Assembly: GCA_039919885.1 (NCBI GenBank)
Contig: JBDSEV010000059.1
Span: forward strand, 124,001-188,000
Length of the DNA stretch: 64,000 nucleotides
DNA from: JACMLD01 sp039919885
GTDB taxonomy: Bacteria > Bacteroidota > Bacteroidia > Chitinophagales > Chitinophagaceae
Direction: 5' to 3'
Position 1 is the first letter of the stretch. Every line of letters starts with the position of its first letter. Both the position numbers and the translations under genes were made by a program. This document shows, in pieces, positions 44,650-53,311 of this stretch. The notes under the pieces are model-generated. The model saw only the letters and a program-made list of their open reading frames with translations. It was not told the origin of the DNA and made no database searches.

Positions 44650-46887
44650 TTATTCTTTCTCTGCATCATACCTGTCTACCGATTGAATACCACTCAGTTT
44701 CAGCAGCTTTTCGACCAGGTCTTCCAATTCTTCTTTGTCGTGCACAAACACTTTAATATTACCGTGAAAAATCCCCTCTATCGCTTCTACCGTCAGTGCG
44801 CTGATATTAATTTTCATTTCCCCCGAAATGAGGTTGGTAATTTTGTGGATCACCCCTACATCGTCCAACCCCACGATTTTTAAACCGGTTAGAAACGAAA
44901 TCTCTTTATTCTTGGCCCATTTAGTTTTTACAACCCGGTGTCCATAATTGGCCAGCAATTTGGCGGCGTTGGGGCAATTGGTGCGGTGTATGGTCAATCC
45001 TTTTCCGGTGGTCACAAAACCAAAAACATCATCTCCCGGTATTGGCTTGCAGCAATTGGCCAGCGTATACATTATCTTATCGCTGCTTTCGCCGAATATG
45101 ATGAGTTCTGCATCTTTCTTTGCCAGTGCAGACAACGATCCTTCCCCTTTAATTTCTATCGGCTGCCGGATAGGCTTGGGCATTTCTATTTTATCGCCCA
45201 GTACCAGGAATTCTTTCAGCTCTTTAAGATCAATCGATTTTACGGCGATGTCATAAAACAGGTCGAGCGATGAATTGAGTTTGTAATAATTAGTGAGTTC
45301 ATCAATATTGTGCTGGTTAAATGCCGCACCCATGCCTTCCAGTTTTTTCTGGACAGTGTATTTGCCTTCTTCTGCAATGCCTCTTTTAACTTCTTTAAGC
45401 GCATCTTTTATTTTTGCCCTCGCCTTGGCAGTTACAACAAACCCCAGCCAGTCTTCCGTTGGCTTTTGTTTGGCCGACGTAATGATTTCTACCTGGTCGC
45501 CACTGCGCAGTTTGTGGCTGATGGGAACGAGTTTATGATTTACCTTGGCGCCAATACACTGAGAACCTACTGCACTGTGAATAGAAAAGGCAAAGTCGAG
45601 GGCAGTAGATCCTACCGGCAGCATTTTCACATCGCCTTTGGGCGTGTACACATAAATCTCTTCCGCCAGGAAGGACGTTTTAAAATCCTGCAGAAAATCC
45701 ACCGAATCGGCATCCTGCGTATTCAATACCTCGCGGATTTGCTGAAACCATTTATCGAAGCGACTTTCATCAGCATTATCTTCTTTGTATTTCCAGTGGG
45801 CTGCCAATCCTTTTTCCGCAATTTCGTTCATGCGCATCGTGCGTATCTGTACTTCCACCCATTTGCCCAATGGGCCCATTACTGTGGTATGCAATGCCTC
45901 ATATCCGTTGCTTTTTGGATTACTTAACCAGTCGCGCAGCCGTTCCTGTGAAGGCGTATATTCATCTGTGATCATGGAGTACACGCTCCAGCAATCCTGC
46001 TTCTCTCTTTCCTGCGGGGAATCAAGAATAATACGAATCGCAAACAGATCGTAGACTTCTTCAAAGCTTACGCCTTTCTTCTTCATTTTATTCCAGATAG
46101 AATGAATGCTTTTCGGGCGTCCCTGTATCTCAAATTTATAATTGCCTTTTTCCAGTTTTTCTTTAATGGGGCGGATGAATTCATTGATGTAGCGGGTGCG
46201 TTCCCGTTTGGTTTCCGCCAGCTTGCGGGCTATCTCCTTGTAGGTATCCAGCTCCAAGTATTTCATGGCCAGGTCTTCCAGCTCGGTTTTGATATTGTAC
46301 AAACCCATGCGGTGTGCCAGCGGCGCATATACATATACGGTTTCAGAAGATATTTTCAGTTGCTTCTCGCGCTTCATGCTCTCCAGGGTGCGCATGTTGT
46401 GCAGGCGGTCGGCCAGCTTAATTAATATTACACGGGGATCATCGGTGAGCGTTAGGAGTATCTTTTTAAAATTCTCCGCCTGTTGCGATGCATTTACATC
46501 AATAACATTAGAAATTTTTGTAAGCCCGTCCACAATCCTGGCAATCTCCCCACCAAATTCGCGCTGTATGTCTTCCAGCGTAATATCGGTGTCTTCTACC
46601 GTATCGTGTAAAAGCGCACAGATAGTTGAACGCACCCCAAGGCCAATTTCCTCAACGCATATTTGTGCAACTGCCAGGGGATGAAGTATATACGGCTCTC
46701 CGCTTTTCCGGCGCATGGTTTTGTGGGCGTCTGCGGCTATTTCAAAAGCACGGCGGATCAATTCTTTGTCACCCGGCTTTAATTTGGTCTTTAAACTACG
46801 GAGTAAAGAACGGTATTCCCTGAGAATGAGTTTCTTTTCCTGCTCTTCATTGAGGTTGTATTTTGGCGTGAGCGCTACTGTATCCAT
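44650..46887 (-). CDS. rsh: Bifunctional (p)ppGpp synthetase/hydrolase, RelA/SpoT family
   Basis: 745-residue stringent-response enzyme. An N-terminal HD hydrolase has the HD pair at H94/D95 (ALLHDTVEDTD), so hydrolysis should be intact. It is followed by a synthetase domain (about 240-360), TGS (about 405-465), a helical domain and a C-terminal ACT domain (about 670-745). The open frame extends to 47106 through the divergent tRNA-Leu gene, so the ATG at 46887 (MDTVALTPKY) is chosen. It shares its 88-bp upstream region with the tRNA. Confidence 0.95.
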   Translation of the reverse strand: MDTVALTPKYNLNEEQEKKLILREYRSLLRSLKTKLKPGDKELIRRAFEIAADAHKTMRRKSGEPYILHPLAVAQICVEEIGLGVRSTICALLHDTVEDTDITLEDIQREFGGEIARIVDGLTKISNVIDVNASQQAENFKKILLTLTDDPRVILIKLADRLHNMRTLESMKREKQLKISSETVYVYAPLAHRMGLYNIKTELEDLAMKYLELDTYKEIARKLAETKRERTRYINEFIRPIKEKLEKGNYKFEIQGRPKSIHSIWNKMKKKGVSFEEVYDLFAIRIILDSPQEREKQDCWSVYSMITDEYTPSQERLRDWLSNPKSNGYEALHTTVMGPLGKWVEVQIRTMRMNEIAEKGLAAHWKYKEDNADESRFDKWFQQIREVLNTQDADSVDFLQDFKTSFLAEEIYVYTPKGDVKMLPVGSTALDFAFSIHSAVGSQCIGAKVNHKLVPISHKLRSGDQVEIITSAKQKPTEDWLGFVVTAKARAKIKDALKEVKRGIAEEGKYTVQKKLEGMGAAFNQHNIDELTNYYKLNSSLDLFYDIAVKSIDLKELKEFLVLGDKIEMPKPIRQPIEIKGEGSLSALAKKDAELIIFGESSDKIMYTLANCCKPIPGDDVFGFVTTGKGLTIHRTNCPNAAKLLANYGHRVVKTKWAKNKEISFLTGLKIVGLDDVGVIHKITNLISGEMKINISALTVEAIEGIFHGNIKVFVHDKEELEDLVEKLLKLSGIQSVDRYDAEKE

Positions 46888-46893
46888 GAATAA

Positions 46894-46901
46894 CAAATTT
46901 A
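46894..46901 (-). promoter_or_regulatory. -7 box of RelA/SpoT gene promoter
   Basis: TAAATTTG on the minus strand, only 6 bp before the ATG. If used, the transcript would start at or next to the start codon (leaderless or nearly so). Confidence 0.45.
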
Positions 46902-46935
46902 CGAAAAAACCATGGCTTTTATACTGCAAAAAGCC

Positions 46936-46943
46936 TACTTTTG
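46936..46943 (+). promoter_or_regulatory. -7 box of tRNA-Leu (and perhaps tig) promoter
   Basis: TACTTTTG, 32 bp before the first base of the tRNA; matches TAnnTTTG. Transcription may continue into tig, whose gap from the tRNA is 101 bp and shows no clear terminator. Confidence 0.5.
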
Positions 46944-46975
46944 CCATCCCAAAATCCTGAATGAACAACGTTAAT

Positions 46976-47057
46976 GCGGATATGGCGAAATTGGCAGACG
47001 CACCAGACTTAGGATCTGGCGCCGCAAGGCATGTAGGTTCGACCCCTATTATCCGCA
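46976..47057 (+). tRNA. tRNA-Leu (anticodon UAG)
   Basis: 82-nt class II tRNA. The acceptor arms GCGGATA / TATCCGC pair perfectly. Anticodon stem CCAGA / TCTGG encloses the loop CTTAGGA, giving anticodon TAG. The T-stem GTAGG / CCTAT (one G-T pair) encloses TTCGACC. The discriminator base is A at 47057; CCA is not encoded. The long variable arm fits Leu. No att-like repeat or integrase is nearby. Confidence 0.95.
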
Positions 47058-47158
47058 CTTTTCTGGTTGATTGGCTGACGCGCTGTCGGGTTGCGTGGTA
47101 ACACAAGCGCCGCCTGGCGGGTTAACCAATCAACCTTTCAACTTATTAACTACATACA

Positions 47159-48526
47159 ATGGCAACAGTTACAAGGGAAAACATCGGTTTACTGAACGAG
47201 AAAATCGTTGTTAAGGTGGCAAAGGACGATTACCTGCCTTCTTTTGAAAAAGCAATTAAATCTTATAGCAAGTCTGCAAATATTCCCGGGTTTCGCAAAG
47301 GCATGGTGCCCACCGGGATGGTAAAAAAAATGTACGGCTCATCCGTGTTTGCAGATGAGGTACTGAAGAGTGTTGAAAAAGGCCTGTCTGATTTTATGGT
47401 AAATGAAAAGTTGGAAATTTTTGCCCAGCCCCTGCCCTTACCAGAAAACGATGCCAGCCAGCTGAACATGAGCAACCCGGCTGAATATGCATTTGCTTTT
47501 GAAGTGGGCCTGAAGCCCGAGTTTTCCATTCCTGATCTTGGCAAAGCGTCCCTTACCCGTTATAAAGTTACCCCTACCGAAGAAAGCATTAACGAAGAAG
47601 TGGATCGCCTGCGCACCCGCAATGGTAAGATGACCGATCCGGAAATCGTAAGCAGCGATGAAAACGTGCTGAACATCACTTTTACAGAGAGCGATGCGGA
47701 AGGCAATCCAACAGAAGGCGGTATACAAAAAGACAACTCCCTGCTGGTTAAATATTTTAAAGAAGATTTTCGCACAAGCCTGATGGGCAGGAAAAAAGAC
47801 GATCATTTTGTGATTCAGCCCTCCCAGGCATTTGATGAGAAAGAAAGAGATTTTATTTTGAAGGATCTTGGACTGGAAGAAAAAGACGCTGAACGGTATT
47901 TTGACGTGCTGATTACGAAAGTGGGATTGGTAGAAAAGGCGGAATTGAATGAAGAATTTTTTAAAACTGCGTATCCTGCAAAAGAAATTGCTGACGAAGC
48001 CGGGTTGCGCGAAGCGGTTAAAGAAGATATTCAGAAATACTGGGATGCACAAAGCCGCAACCAGCTGTCTGACCAGATATACCACCAGTTACTTAACCAT
48101 ACGGAAATCACTTTCCCGGAATCTTTTCTCAAGCGCTGGATGCAGAACGGCGGCGAAAAACCAAAGACCGCTGAGCAGGTTGAAACAGAATATCCGTCTT
48201 TTGTTAATTCACTAAAATGGACGCTTATTGTTGATCAGCTCGTGAAGGACAACGGTATTGAAGTAAAACAGGAAGATTTACGTGAATTCGCAAAAAACCA
48301 GTTGTTCAGTTATATGGGCGGTGCCAACCTTGGTGAAGATCAGCCATGGGTAAACGACTACGTTGACCGCATGATGAAGGATAAAAAATTTGTAGAAGAC
48401 AGTTATCACCGCATACAAACCGATAAAATATTTGGCTGGGCAGAGACACAAGTAAACCCCACAGAGAAGGATATTGAAGCAGCCGCATTCACTAAAATGC
48501 AGGAGGCCCACCAGCACCAGCACTAA
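47159..48526 (+). CDS. tig: Trigger factor
   Basis: 455-residue ribosome-bound chaperone that meets nascent chains. The N-terminal ribosome-binding domain has the PGFRKGMVP signature (about 41-49). The central PPIase-like domain is weakly conserved, as usual in Bacteroidota, and a long helical C-terminal domain ends in a His/Gln-rich tail. Placed upstream of clpP-clpP-clpX, the classic arrangement for protein quality control. A terminator between tig and the first clpP separates the transcripts. Confidence 0.93.
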   Translation: MATVTRENIGLLNEKIVVKVAKDDYLPSFEKAIKSYSKSANIPGFRKGMVPTGMVKKMYGSSVFADEVLKSVEKGLSDFMVNEKLEIFAQPLPLPENDASQLNMSNPAEYAFAFEVGLKPEFSIPDLGKASLTRYKVTPTEESINEEVDRLRTRNGKMTDPEIVSSDENVLNITFTESDAEGNPTEGGIQKDNSLLVKYFKEDFRTSLMGRKKDDHFVIQPSQAFDEKERDFILKDLGLEEKDAERYFDVLITKVGLVEKAELNEEFFKTAYPAKEIADEAGLREAVKEDIQKYWDAQSRNQLSDQIYHQLLNHTEITFPESFLKRWMQNGGEKPKTAEQVETEYPSFVNSLKWTLIVDQLVKDNGIEVKQEDLREFAKNQLFSYMGGANLGEDQPWVNDYVDRMMKDKKFVEDSYHRIQTDKIFGWAETQVNPTEKDIEAAAFTKMQEAHQHQH

Positions 48527-48528
48527 GC

Positions 48529-48650
48529 TCAGCTGTTAGCCGTAAGTTTTTAGCCATTGGTTCGCCTGCTGAAGGAAAGAACCAATGGCTTTTTTGTTTT
48601 ACTAAAACAAGCGAAAGCGCTAAAAGCTTATAGCGAACGGCGAATAGCTT
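48529..48650. repeat. Inverted pair of 7-bp-period repeats, tig-clpP gap
   Basis: Left arm: TCAGCTG / TTAGCCG / TAAGTTT / TTAGCCA / TTGGTTC (48529-48563). Right arm on the other strand: AAAGCTA / TTCGCCG / TTCGCTA / TAAGCTT / TTAGCGC / TTTCGCT (48650 back to about 48609). The tig terminator stem is built partly from the left arm. Confidence 0.72.
48552..48596 (+). terminator. Intrinsic terminator after tig
   Basis: 12-bp arms AGCCATTGGTTC (48552-48563) and GAACCAATGGCT (48579-48590), then TTTTTTG. The upstream arm coincides with two units of the heptad repeat. Confidence 0.85.
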
Positions 48651-48741
48651 TCCTCTCCCGTCAATTTGTCTGATTTTTTGCTTTGCATGGTATTTGGTAG
48701 AAACAATGCCTTAAATTGCCTCACCAATAATAGAAAAAACC

Positions 48742-49440
48742 ATGATAGACTTAGGAAAAGAATTCGAAAAATATGCTGTGAAGCACCGGGGTATTTCCAG
48801 CCATACGCTCAATGATTACCAGAAATACGAAGTTACCAATCTTACTCCCAACATTATTGAAGAACGCCCGATGAACGTTGCCGTAATGGACGTTTACAGC
48901 CGCTTGATGATGGACCGTATTATTTTTCTTGGCTATCCCATTAATGATGAAGTAGCCAATATTGTAACCGCACAGTTATTGTTTTTAGACAGCACCGATC
49001 GCAACAGGGATATTCAGATGTATATTAATTGCCCCGGCGGCAGTGTGTATTCCGGCCTTGGTGTGTATGATACCATGCAATATGTAACACCCGATGTATC
49101 TACTATTTGTATCGGCATGGCAGCGTCTATGGGCCAGGTATTAATGTGTGCAGGCACCAAAGGCAAACGCACGGCGTTAAAACACAGCCGTATTATGATG
49201 CACCAGCCAAGCGGCGCCATCGGTGGCCAGGCAAGTGATATCGAAATAACGGTGAATGAAATTAAAAAATTGAAAAAAGAACTGTATGATATCACCGCGT
49301 TTCATACAGGCAAAACACCCAAGCAAATAGAAAAAGACAGCGAACGTGATTACTGGCTAACTGCACCGGAGGCCAAAGAATACGGCCTGGTAGATGAAGT
49401 GTTGTTGACCAACCCACGGAAAGATAAAAAACCTGACTAA
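48742..49440 (+). CDS. clpP: ATP-dependent Clp protease proteolytic subunit (first copy)
   Basis: 232-residue serine protease. The catalytic triad is complete: S129 (MAASMG), H154 (MMHQPSG) and D203 (SERDYW). The N-terminal extension of about 35 residues before the fold is longer than usual. Forms a 14-mer barrel with ClpX. It is followed 48 bp later by a second clpP, so this organism has two paralogues in one operon. Confidence 0.95.
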   Translation: MIDLGKEFEKYAVKHRGISSHTLNDYQKYEVTNLTPNIIEERPMNVAVMDVYSRLMMDRIIFLGYPINDEVANIVTAQLLFLDSTDRNRDIQMYINCPGGSVYSGLGVYDTMQYVTPDVSTICIGMAASMGQVLMCAGTKGKRTALKHSRIMMHQPSGAIGGQASDIEITVNEIKKLKKELYDITAFHTGKTPKQIEKDSERDYWLTAPEAKEYGLVDEVLLTNPRKDKKPD

Positions 49441-49488
49441 TCATTTGCCTTTCACAAAACATTATTCTTACCACAATAAACTGATTAT

Positions 49489-50130
49489 ATGTATTTACAT
49501 TCAAGACCTTTACGGAAGCCATTTAGAATGGACGAAGAGCCGGATGATGAACCAAAAGATGAAAAACCGCAACCGGATGCGATGATGTTTGCGAAAAAAC
49601 TGGAAAAGTATTTTTTTGATACGCGCAGCGTCTACCTGTGGGGTGGTGTAGATGATAAAACTGCCAAAGATGTAACCACAAAATTATTGTTGCTGGATGC
49701 AGACAAACCTGGAGAAGAGATAAAATTTTTTATCAATAGCCCCGGCGGAATTGTAACAAGCGGCATGGTGATTTATGATACCATGAAAATGCTTAAAAGC
49801 CCTGTAAGTACCATTAACATGGGCCTGGCAGCTTCCATGGGTTCTATATTACTGAGCGGCGGTGTAAAAGGCAGGCGCTTTATTTATCCGCATGCGGAGG
49901 TAATGATTCACCAGCCAAGTATTGGCGGCCATTACCAGGCAGTAAGTGCAGACCTTGAAATACAGGCAAAACAAACCAAAAAAACCAAAGAGATTTCTGC
50001 GCGTATCCTGGCAGAAAACTGTGGTAAAAAGTTTGAACAAATCATGAAAGACTTTGACCGCGATTATTGGATGGATGCCAAAGAATCCATTGAATATGGC
50101 ATTGTAGATGAATTAATTACCAAATTATAG
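49489..50130 (+). CDS. clpP: ATP-dependent Clp protease proteolytic subunit (second copy)
   Basis: 213-residue ClpP paralogue, also with a full triad: S116 (LAASMG), H141 (MIHQPSIGG) and D192 (DRDYW). It differs clearly in sequence from the first copy, including an acidic, Pro-rich N-terminal extension (about 14-30). A later ATG at residue 14 is possible. The two could form a mixed barrel, as in mycobacteria or Listeria; that is inference. Confidence 0.92.
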   Translation: MYLHSRPLRKPFRMDEEPDDEPKDEKPQPDAMMFAKKLEKYFFDTRSVYLWGGVDDKTAKDVTTKLLLLDADKPGEEIKFFINSPGGIVTSGMVIYDTMKMLKSPVSTINMGLAASMGSILLSGGVKGRRFIYPHAEVMIHQPSIGGHYQAVSADLEIQAKQTKKTKEISARILAENCGKKFEQIMKDFDRDYWMDAKESIEYGIVDELITKL

Positions 50131-50163
50131 GCAGATCTGCCCGAATCTTGTTCATACTGCCTT

Positions 50164-50191
50164 AAAAACCGCCTGAACGGCGGTTTTTATT
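50164..50191 (+). terminator. Intrinsic terminator after second clpP
   Basis: Perfect 10-bp arms AAAAACCGCC (50164-50173) and GGCGGTTTTT (50179-50188) with a 5-base loop, then ATTTTATT. Confidence 0.9.
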
Positions 50192-50205
50192 TTATTAACC
50201 GGGTG

Positions 50206-50236
50206 TTGGATTAACCCCAAAAGTTTGTGACCTTTG
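50206..50236 (+). promoter_or_regulatory. clpX promoter (-33 TTG and -7 box)
   Basis: TTG at 50206-50208, a 20-bp spacer, then GACCTTTG (50229-50236), one base from TAnnTTTG. It follows the terminator, so clpX can be transcribed independently of clpP. Confidence 0.5.
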
Positions 50237-50287
50237 TAGTTCCCCTCAGGTGGGGGCAGACCTTATTTTTAAGCTTACCAGATTATT

Positions 50288-51526
50288 ATGGCAAAAAACA
50301 CATTGCATTGTTCTTTCTGTGGCCGAAGCCGCGACGAAGTAAAAATTCTGATCGCCGGCCAGGAGGGACACATATGCGAAAACTGTGTGGAGCATGCGCA
50401 GGAAATCATTGAGCAGGAACTGATGATCCGCAGCGAAACCACCCCCGGTGCTTCACAATTTAAGCTGAACGTAAAAAAACCAATAGAAGTAAAACGCTTC
50501 CTTGACGAATATGTAATTGGGCAGGATGATGCTAAAAAAGTATTGGCCGTTGCGGTGTATAATCATTACAAACGCCTGCAGCAGAAAGTTACTGAAAACG
50601 ATGTAGAGATAGAAAAGAGCAATATCATTATGGTTGGCGAAACCGGCACGGGTAAAACCTTGCTGGCCAAAACAATTGCCAAATTATTGAATGTGCCTTT
50701 TGCTATTGTAGATGCCACGGTATTTACAGAAGCAGGGTATGTAGGCGAAGATGTAGAAAGCATCCTCACCCGCTTATTGCAGGTTTGTAATTACGATGTG
50801 GCCGCAGCCGAACGCGGTATCGTTTATATTGACGAGATAGATAAAATTGCAAGGAAAGGCGATAACCCTTCTATTACGCGTGATGTAAGCGGGGAAGGCG
50901 TACAACAGGGAATGCTGAAGCTGCTGGAAGGTACCGACGTATTGGTGCCGCCACAGGGGGGCCGTAAGCACCCGGAGCAAAAGCTGATTAAAATCAATAC
51001 ACAAAACATATTATTTATTTGTGGTGGCGCTTTTGATGGCATTGATAAACTGATTGCCCGCCGCGTAAATACCAATGCAATTGGATTTAATGTAAACAAA
51101 GAACAACAGGAGAATATGAAGAAAAACCTGTTGCAGTATGTAAATGCACCGGATTTAAAACACTTTGGTCTGATACCTGAATTACTGGGACGTTTGCCGG
51201 TGGTAACCTACCTCAATCCGCTGGATAGTGAAACCCTGCGTGCTATTTTAACAGAGCCTAAAAACTCCCTGATCAAGCAATACAAAAAGTTGTTCGAGAT
51301 TGAAGGCATTAAATTGGAAATTGACCTCGATGTAATGGATTTCATGGTTAAAAAAGCCATGGAATTTAAACTGGGCGCCCGTGGGTTACGCAGTATTTGC
51401 GAAAGCATTTTGACCGATGCCATGTTTGAGCTGCCTTCCAGCAAGGAAAAATCATTTCATCTTACGCTGGAATACGCCGAGAAGAAATTTGATAAGAGCA
51501 AAATGAGTTTGCTGAAGGTGGCTTAG
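50288..51526 (+). CDS. clpX: ATP-dependent Clp protease ATP-binding subunit ClpX
   Basis: 412-residue AAA+ unfoldase. The N-terminal zinc-binding domain has CSFCGR and CENC (CxxC pairs); Walker A is GETGTGKTLLAK, Walker B IVYIDEIDKI; the LGARGLRSI sensor-2 region and the RKHPEQ pore-2 area are present. It feeds substrates to ClpP. Full length. Confidence 0.97.
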   Translation: MAKNTLHCSFCGRSRDEVKILIAGQEGHICENCVEHAQEIIEQELMIRSETTPGASQFKLNVKKPIEVKRFLDEYVIGQDDAKKVLAVAVYNHYKRLQQKVTENDVEIEKSNIIMVGETGTGKTLLAKTIAKLLNVPFAIVDATVFTEAGYVGEDVESILTRLLQVCNYDVAAAERGIVYIDEIDKIARKGDNPSITRDVSGEGVQQGMLKLLEGTDVLVPPQGGRKHPEQKLIKINTQNILFICGGAFDGIDKLIARRVNTNAIGFNVNKEQQENMKKNLLQYVNAPDLKHFGLIPELLGRLPVVTYLNPLDSETLRAILTEPKNSLIKQYKKLFEIEGIKLEIDLDVMDFMVKKAMEFKLGARGLRSICESILTDAMFELPSSKEKSFHLTLEYAEKKFDKSKMSLLKVA

Positions 51527-51599
51527 TTTCGCGCCGCTGGGGGTGAAGCAACCACCATGATTTCAAAAATAAGCGCTTAACAAGCAGATAAATTTATTT

Positions 51600-51629
51600 A
51601 ACGCCGGATGTATTTCCGGCGTTTTTTAT
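51600..51629 (+). terminator. Intrinsic terminator after clpX
   Basis: 9-bp arms AACGCCGGA (51600-51608) and TCCGGCGTT (51615-51623), 6-base loop, then TTTTATT. Confidence 0.88.
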
Positions 51630-51669
51630 TGTTTTATCTTAGCAGTTTATTTACATCAATCAAAATAAT

Positions 51670-51843
51670 ATGGAGGAATTAATCAATAAATTAATGGCGG
51701 AAGGCCTTACGGAAAAACAGGCATTGAAATCCATCGAGATCGTAAAAAATTTCGCGAAAGACAAATTCCCGATTTTTGCCGGCGCCATTGAAAAAGTATT
51801 CGATAAATATGCGCCCAAACAGGAGGATGATTTTTTGGGTTGA
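51670..51843 (+). CDS. Small 57-residue helical protein downstream of clpX
   Basis: Complete small gene: ATG at 51670, TGA at 51841-51843, 57 residues. It has two amphipathic helices (about 2-10 and 14-31), a short loop and an acidic C-terminus (QEDDFLG). No signal or membrane segment. Codon use and composition match real genes, and it lies after a terminator with TATCTTAG (51633-51640) as a possible -7 box. No known family is recalled with certainty. It overlaps no other good frame. Confidence 0.7.
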   Translation: MEELINKLMAEGLTEKQALKSIEIVKNFAKDKFPIFAGAIEKVFDKYAPKQEDDFLG

Positions 51844-51962
51844 TTGAAAATAGTCCGTGGGGCACGCACCGTTGCCAGCATTGGGAAAACGGGCTACGGC
51901 GGCAAACACCCACCACTACCGCATTACGGCTGTACGATGCAGTAAAAGAAAGGACTGCGCAC

Positions 51963-51991
51963 AAAAAAGCCCGGTCATTGCTGAACCGGGC
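51963..51991 (-). terminator. Intrinsic terminator after acyl-CoA dehydrogenase gene
   Basis: On the minus strand, GCCCGGT (from 51991) pairs with ACCGGGC (to 51969), followed by six T. It serves the gene ending at 52018. Confidence 0.85.
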
Positions 51992-52017
51992 CATGTACAA
52001 GCAGGCAATCATCGAAA

Positions 52018-53160
52018 TTATCTTTTCAGCGCTTCCCGCGCAATTACTATTTTTTGAATTTCTGAAGTACCCTCACCAATGGTGCAAAGCTTGGCATCGC
52101 GGTAAAATTTTTCTACCGGGAAATCTTTCGTATAACCATAACCGCCAAAAATCTGGACCGCATCATTCGCCGTCCTCACCGCCACCTCGCTGGCATAATA
52201 TTTTGCCATGGCCGCTTCTTTGGTCATGTCCATTTTTTTGTTCTTCATGTCGGCGGCCTGCATGGTCAGTAATTCCGCCGCCATAATTTCGGTAGCCATA
52301 TCTGCCAGTTTAAAAGAAATGCCCTGAAAACTAGAAATGGGCTGATCAAACTGGTAGCGTTCTTTTGAGTACTGCAACGCAGCTTCATAAGCACCCTTTG
52401 CAATGCCCAGGCTGAGCGCAGCAATGGAAATCCGGCCGCCATCCAGCACCTTCATTGCCTGCTTAAAACCCGCTCCTACTCCACCCATGCGGCAGCTGTC
52501 TGGTATACGGCAATTGTCAAATATCATTTCAGCTGTTTCACTGGCACGCATGCCCAGCTTGTTTTCTTTTTTACCCCCACTGAAACCAGGGGTGCCCCGC
52601 TCAATAATAAAAGCAGTGGCATTGTCTTTTGTCCGCGGCGCGCCGGTACGACAAATCAGCACCGCTACGTCACCGGATATACCGTGCGTTATCCAACTCT
52701 TCGTTCCATTAATAACCCAGTGGCTGCCATCCTGTACCGCTACGCATTTCATGTTACCGGCATCACTGCCAGTATTGGGTTCGGTGAGTCCCCAGGCTCC
52801 AATCATGGCGGCAGTAGCAAGTTGGGGAAGGTATTTTCTCTTTTGTTCTTCGCTGCCAAACGCCATAATATGGCCCGTGCACAATGAGTTGTGGGCAGCT
52901 ACGCTCAACCCAATTGAACCGCATACTTTGGATATCTCCTGGATGACGGTTACGTATTCAAAGTAACCAAGGCCGGAACCGCCATAGGCTTCAGGCACCA
53001 GCACACCCATCATACCCAGCTTTCCCAGTTCTTTAAAGACCGAAACCGGAAATTCCTGGCTTTCATCCCATAGCATTACATTCGGTTTAATGTATTGCCG
53101 GGCAAAGTCTTGTGCTGTCTGGGCTACCTGTTGTGTGAGTTCTGAAGTTTGAAATTCCAT
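52018..53160 (-). CDS. Acyl-CoA dehydrogenase
   Basis: 380-residue FAD-dependent dehydrogenase, typical of short- or medium-chain or branched-chain acyl-CoA enzymes. Landmarks: WGLTEPNTGSDAG (FAD/substrate), WVINGTKSWITHG, RYQFDQPISSFQG and the C-terminal QIFGGYGYTKDFPVE with IGEGTSEIQ, whose Glu is the usual catalytic base. The frame opens at 53202, but the ATG at 53160 (MEFQTSELTQ) is the family start. The exact acyl specificity cannot be read. Confidence 0.93.
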   Translation of the reverse strand: MEFQTSELTQQVAQTAQDFARQYIKPNVMLWDESQEFPVSVFKELGKLGMMGVLVPEAYGGSGLGYFEYVTVIQEISKVCGSIGLSVAAHNSLCTGHIMAFGSEEQKRKYLPQLATAAMIGAWGLTEPNTGSDAGNMKCVAVQDGSHWVINGTKSWITHGISGDVAVLICRTGAPRTKDNATAFIIERGTPGFSGGKKENKLGMRASETAEMIFDNCRIPDSCRMGGVGAGFKQAMKVLDGGRISIAALSLGIAKGAYEAALQYSKERYQFDQPISSFQGISFKLADMATEIMAAELLTMQAADMKNKKMDMTKEAAMAKYYASEVAVRTANDAVQIFGGYGYTKDFPVEKFYRDAKLCTIGEGTSEIQKIVIAREALKR

Positions 53161-53311
53161 AAAAGAGGCAAGCAATCGTAGATTAAGGATGATAAAAAGC
53201 AAGCAATCGTTAGAGGCCTTGTAGAAACGGAATGCAAGTAAATATTTTTTTACGACACTAACAAGCGTTAGGGAGGTTTTATTTTTGACTTTTGTCGGGT
53301 GTTACCAACCT

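Noticed and set aside
46888..47106. Upstream extension of the RelA/SpoT frame
   Set aside because: It runs through the divergent tRNA-Leu gene and has no coding character.
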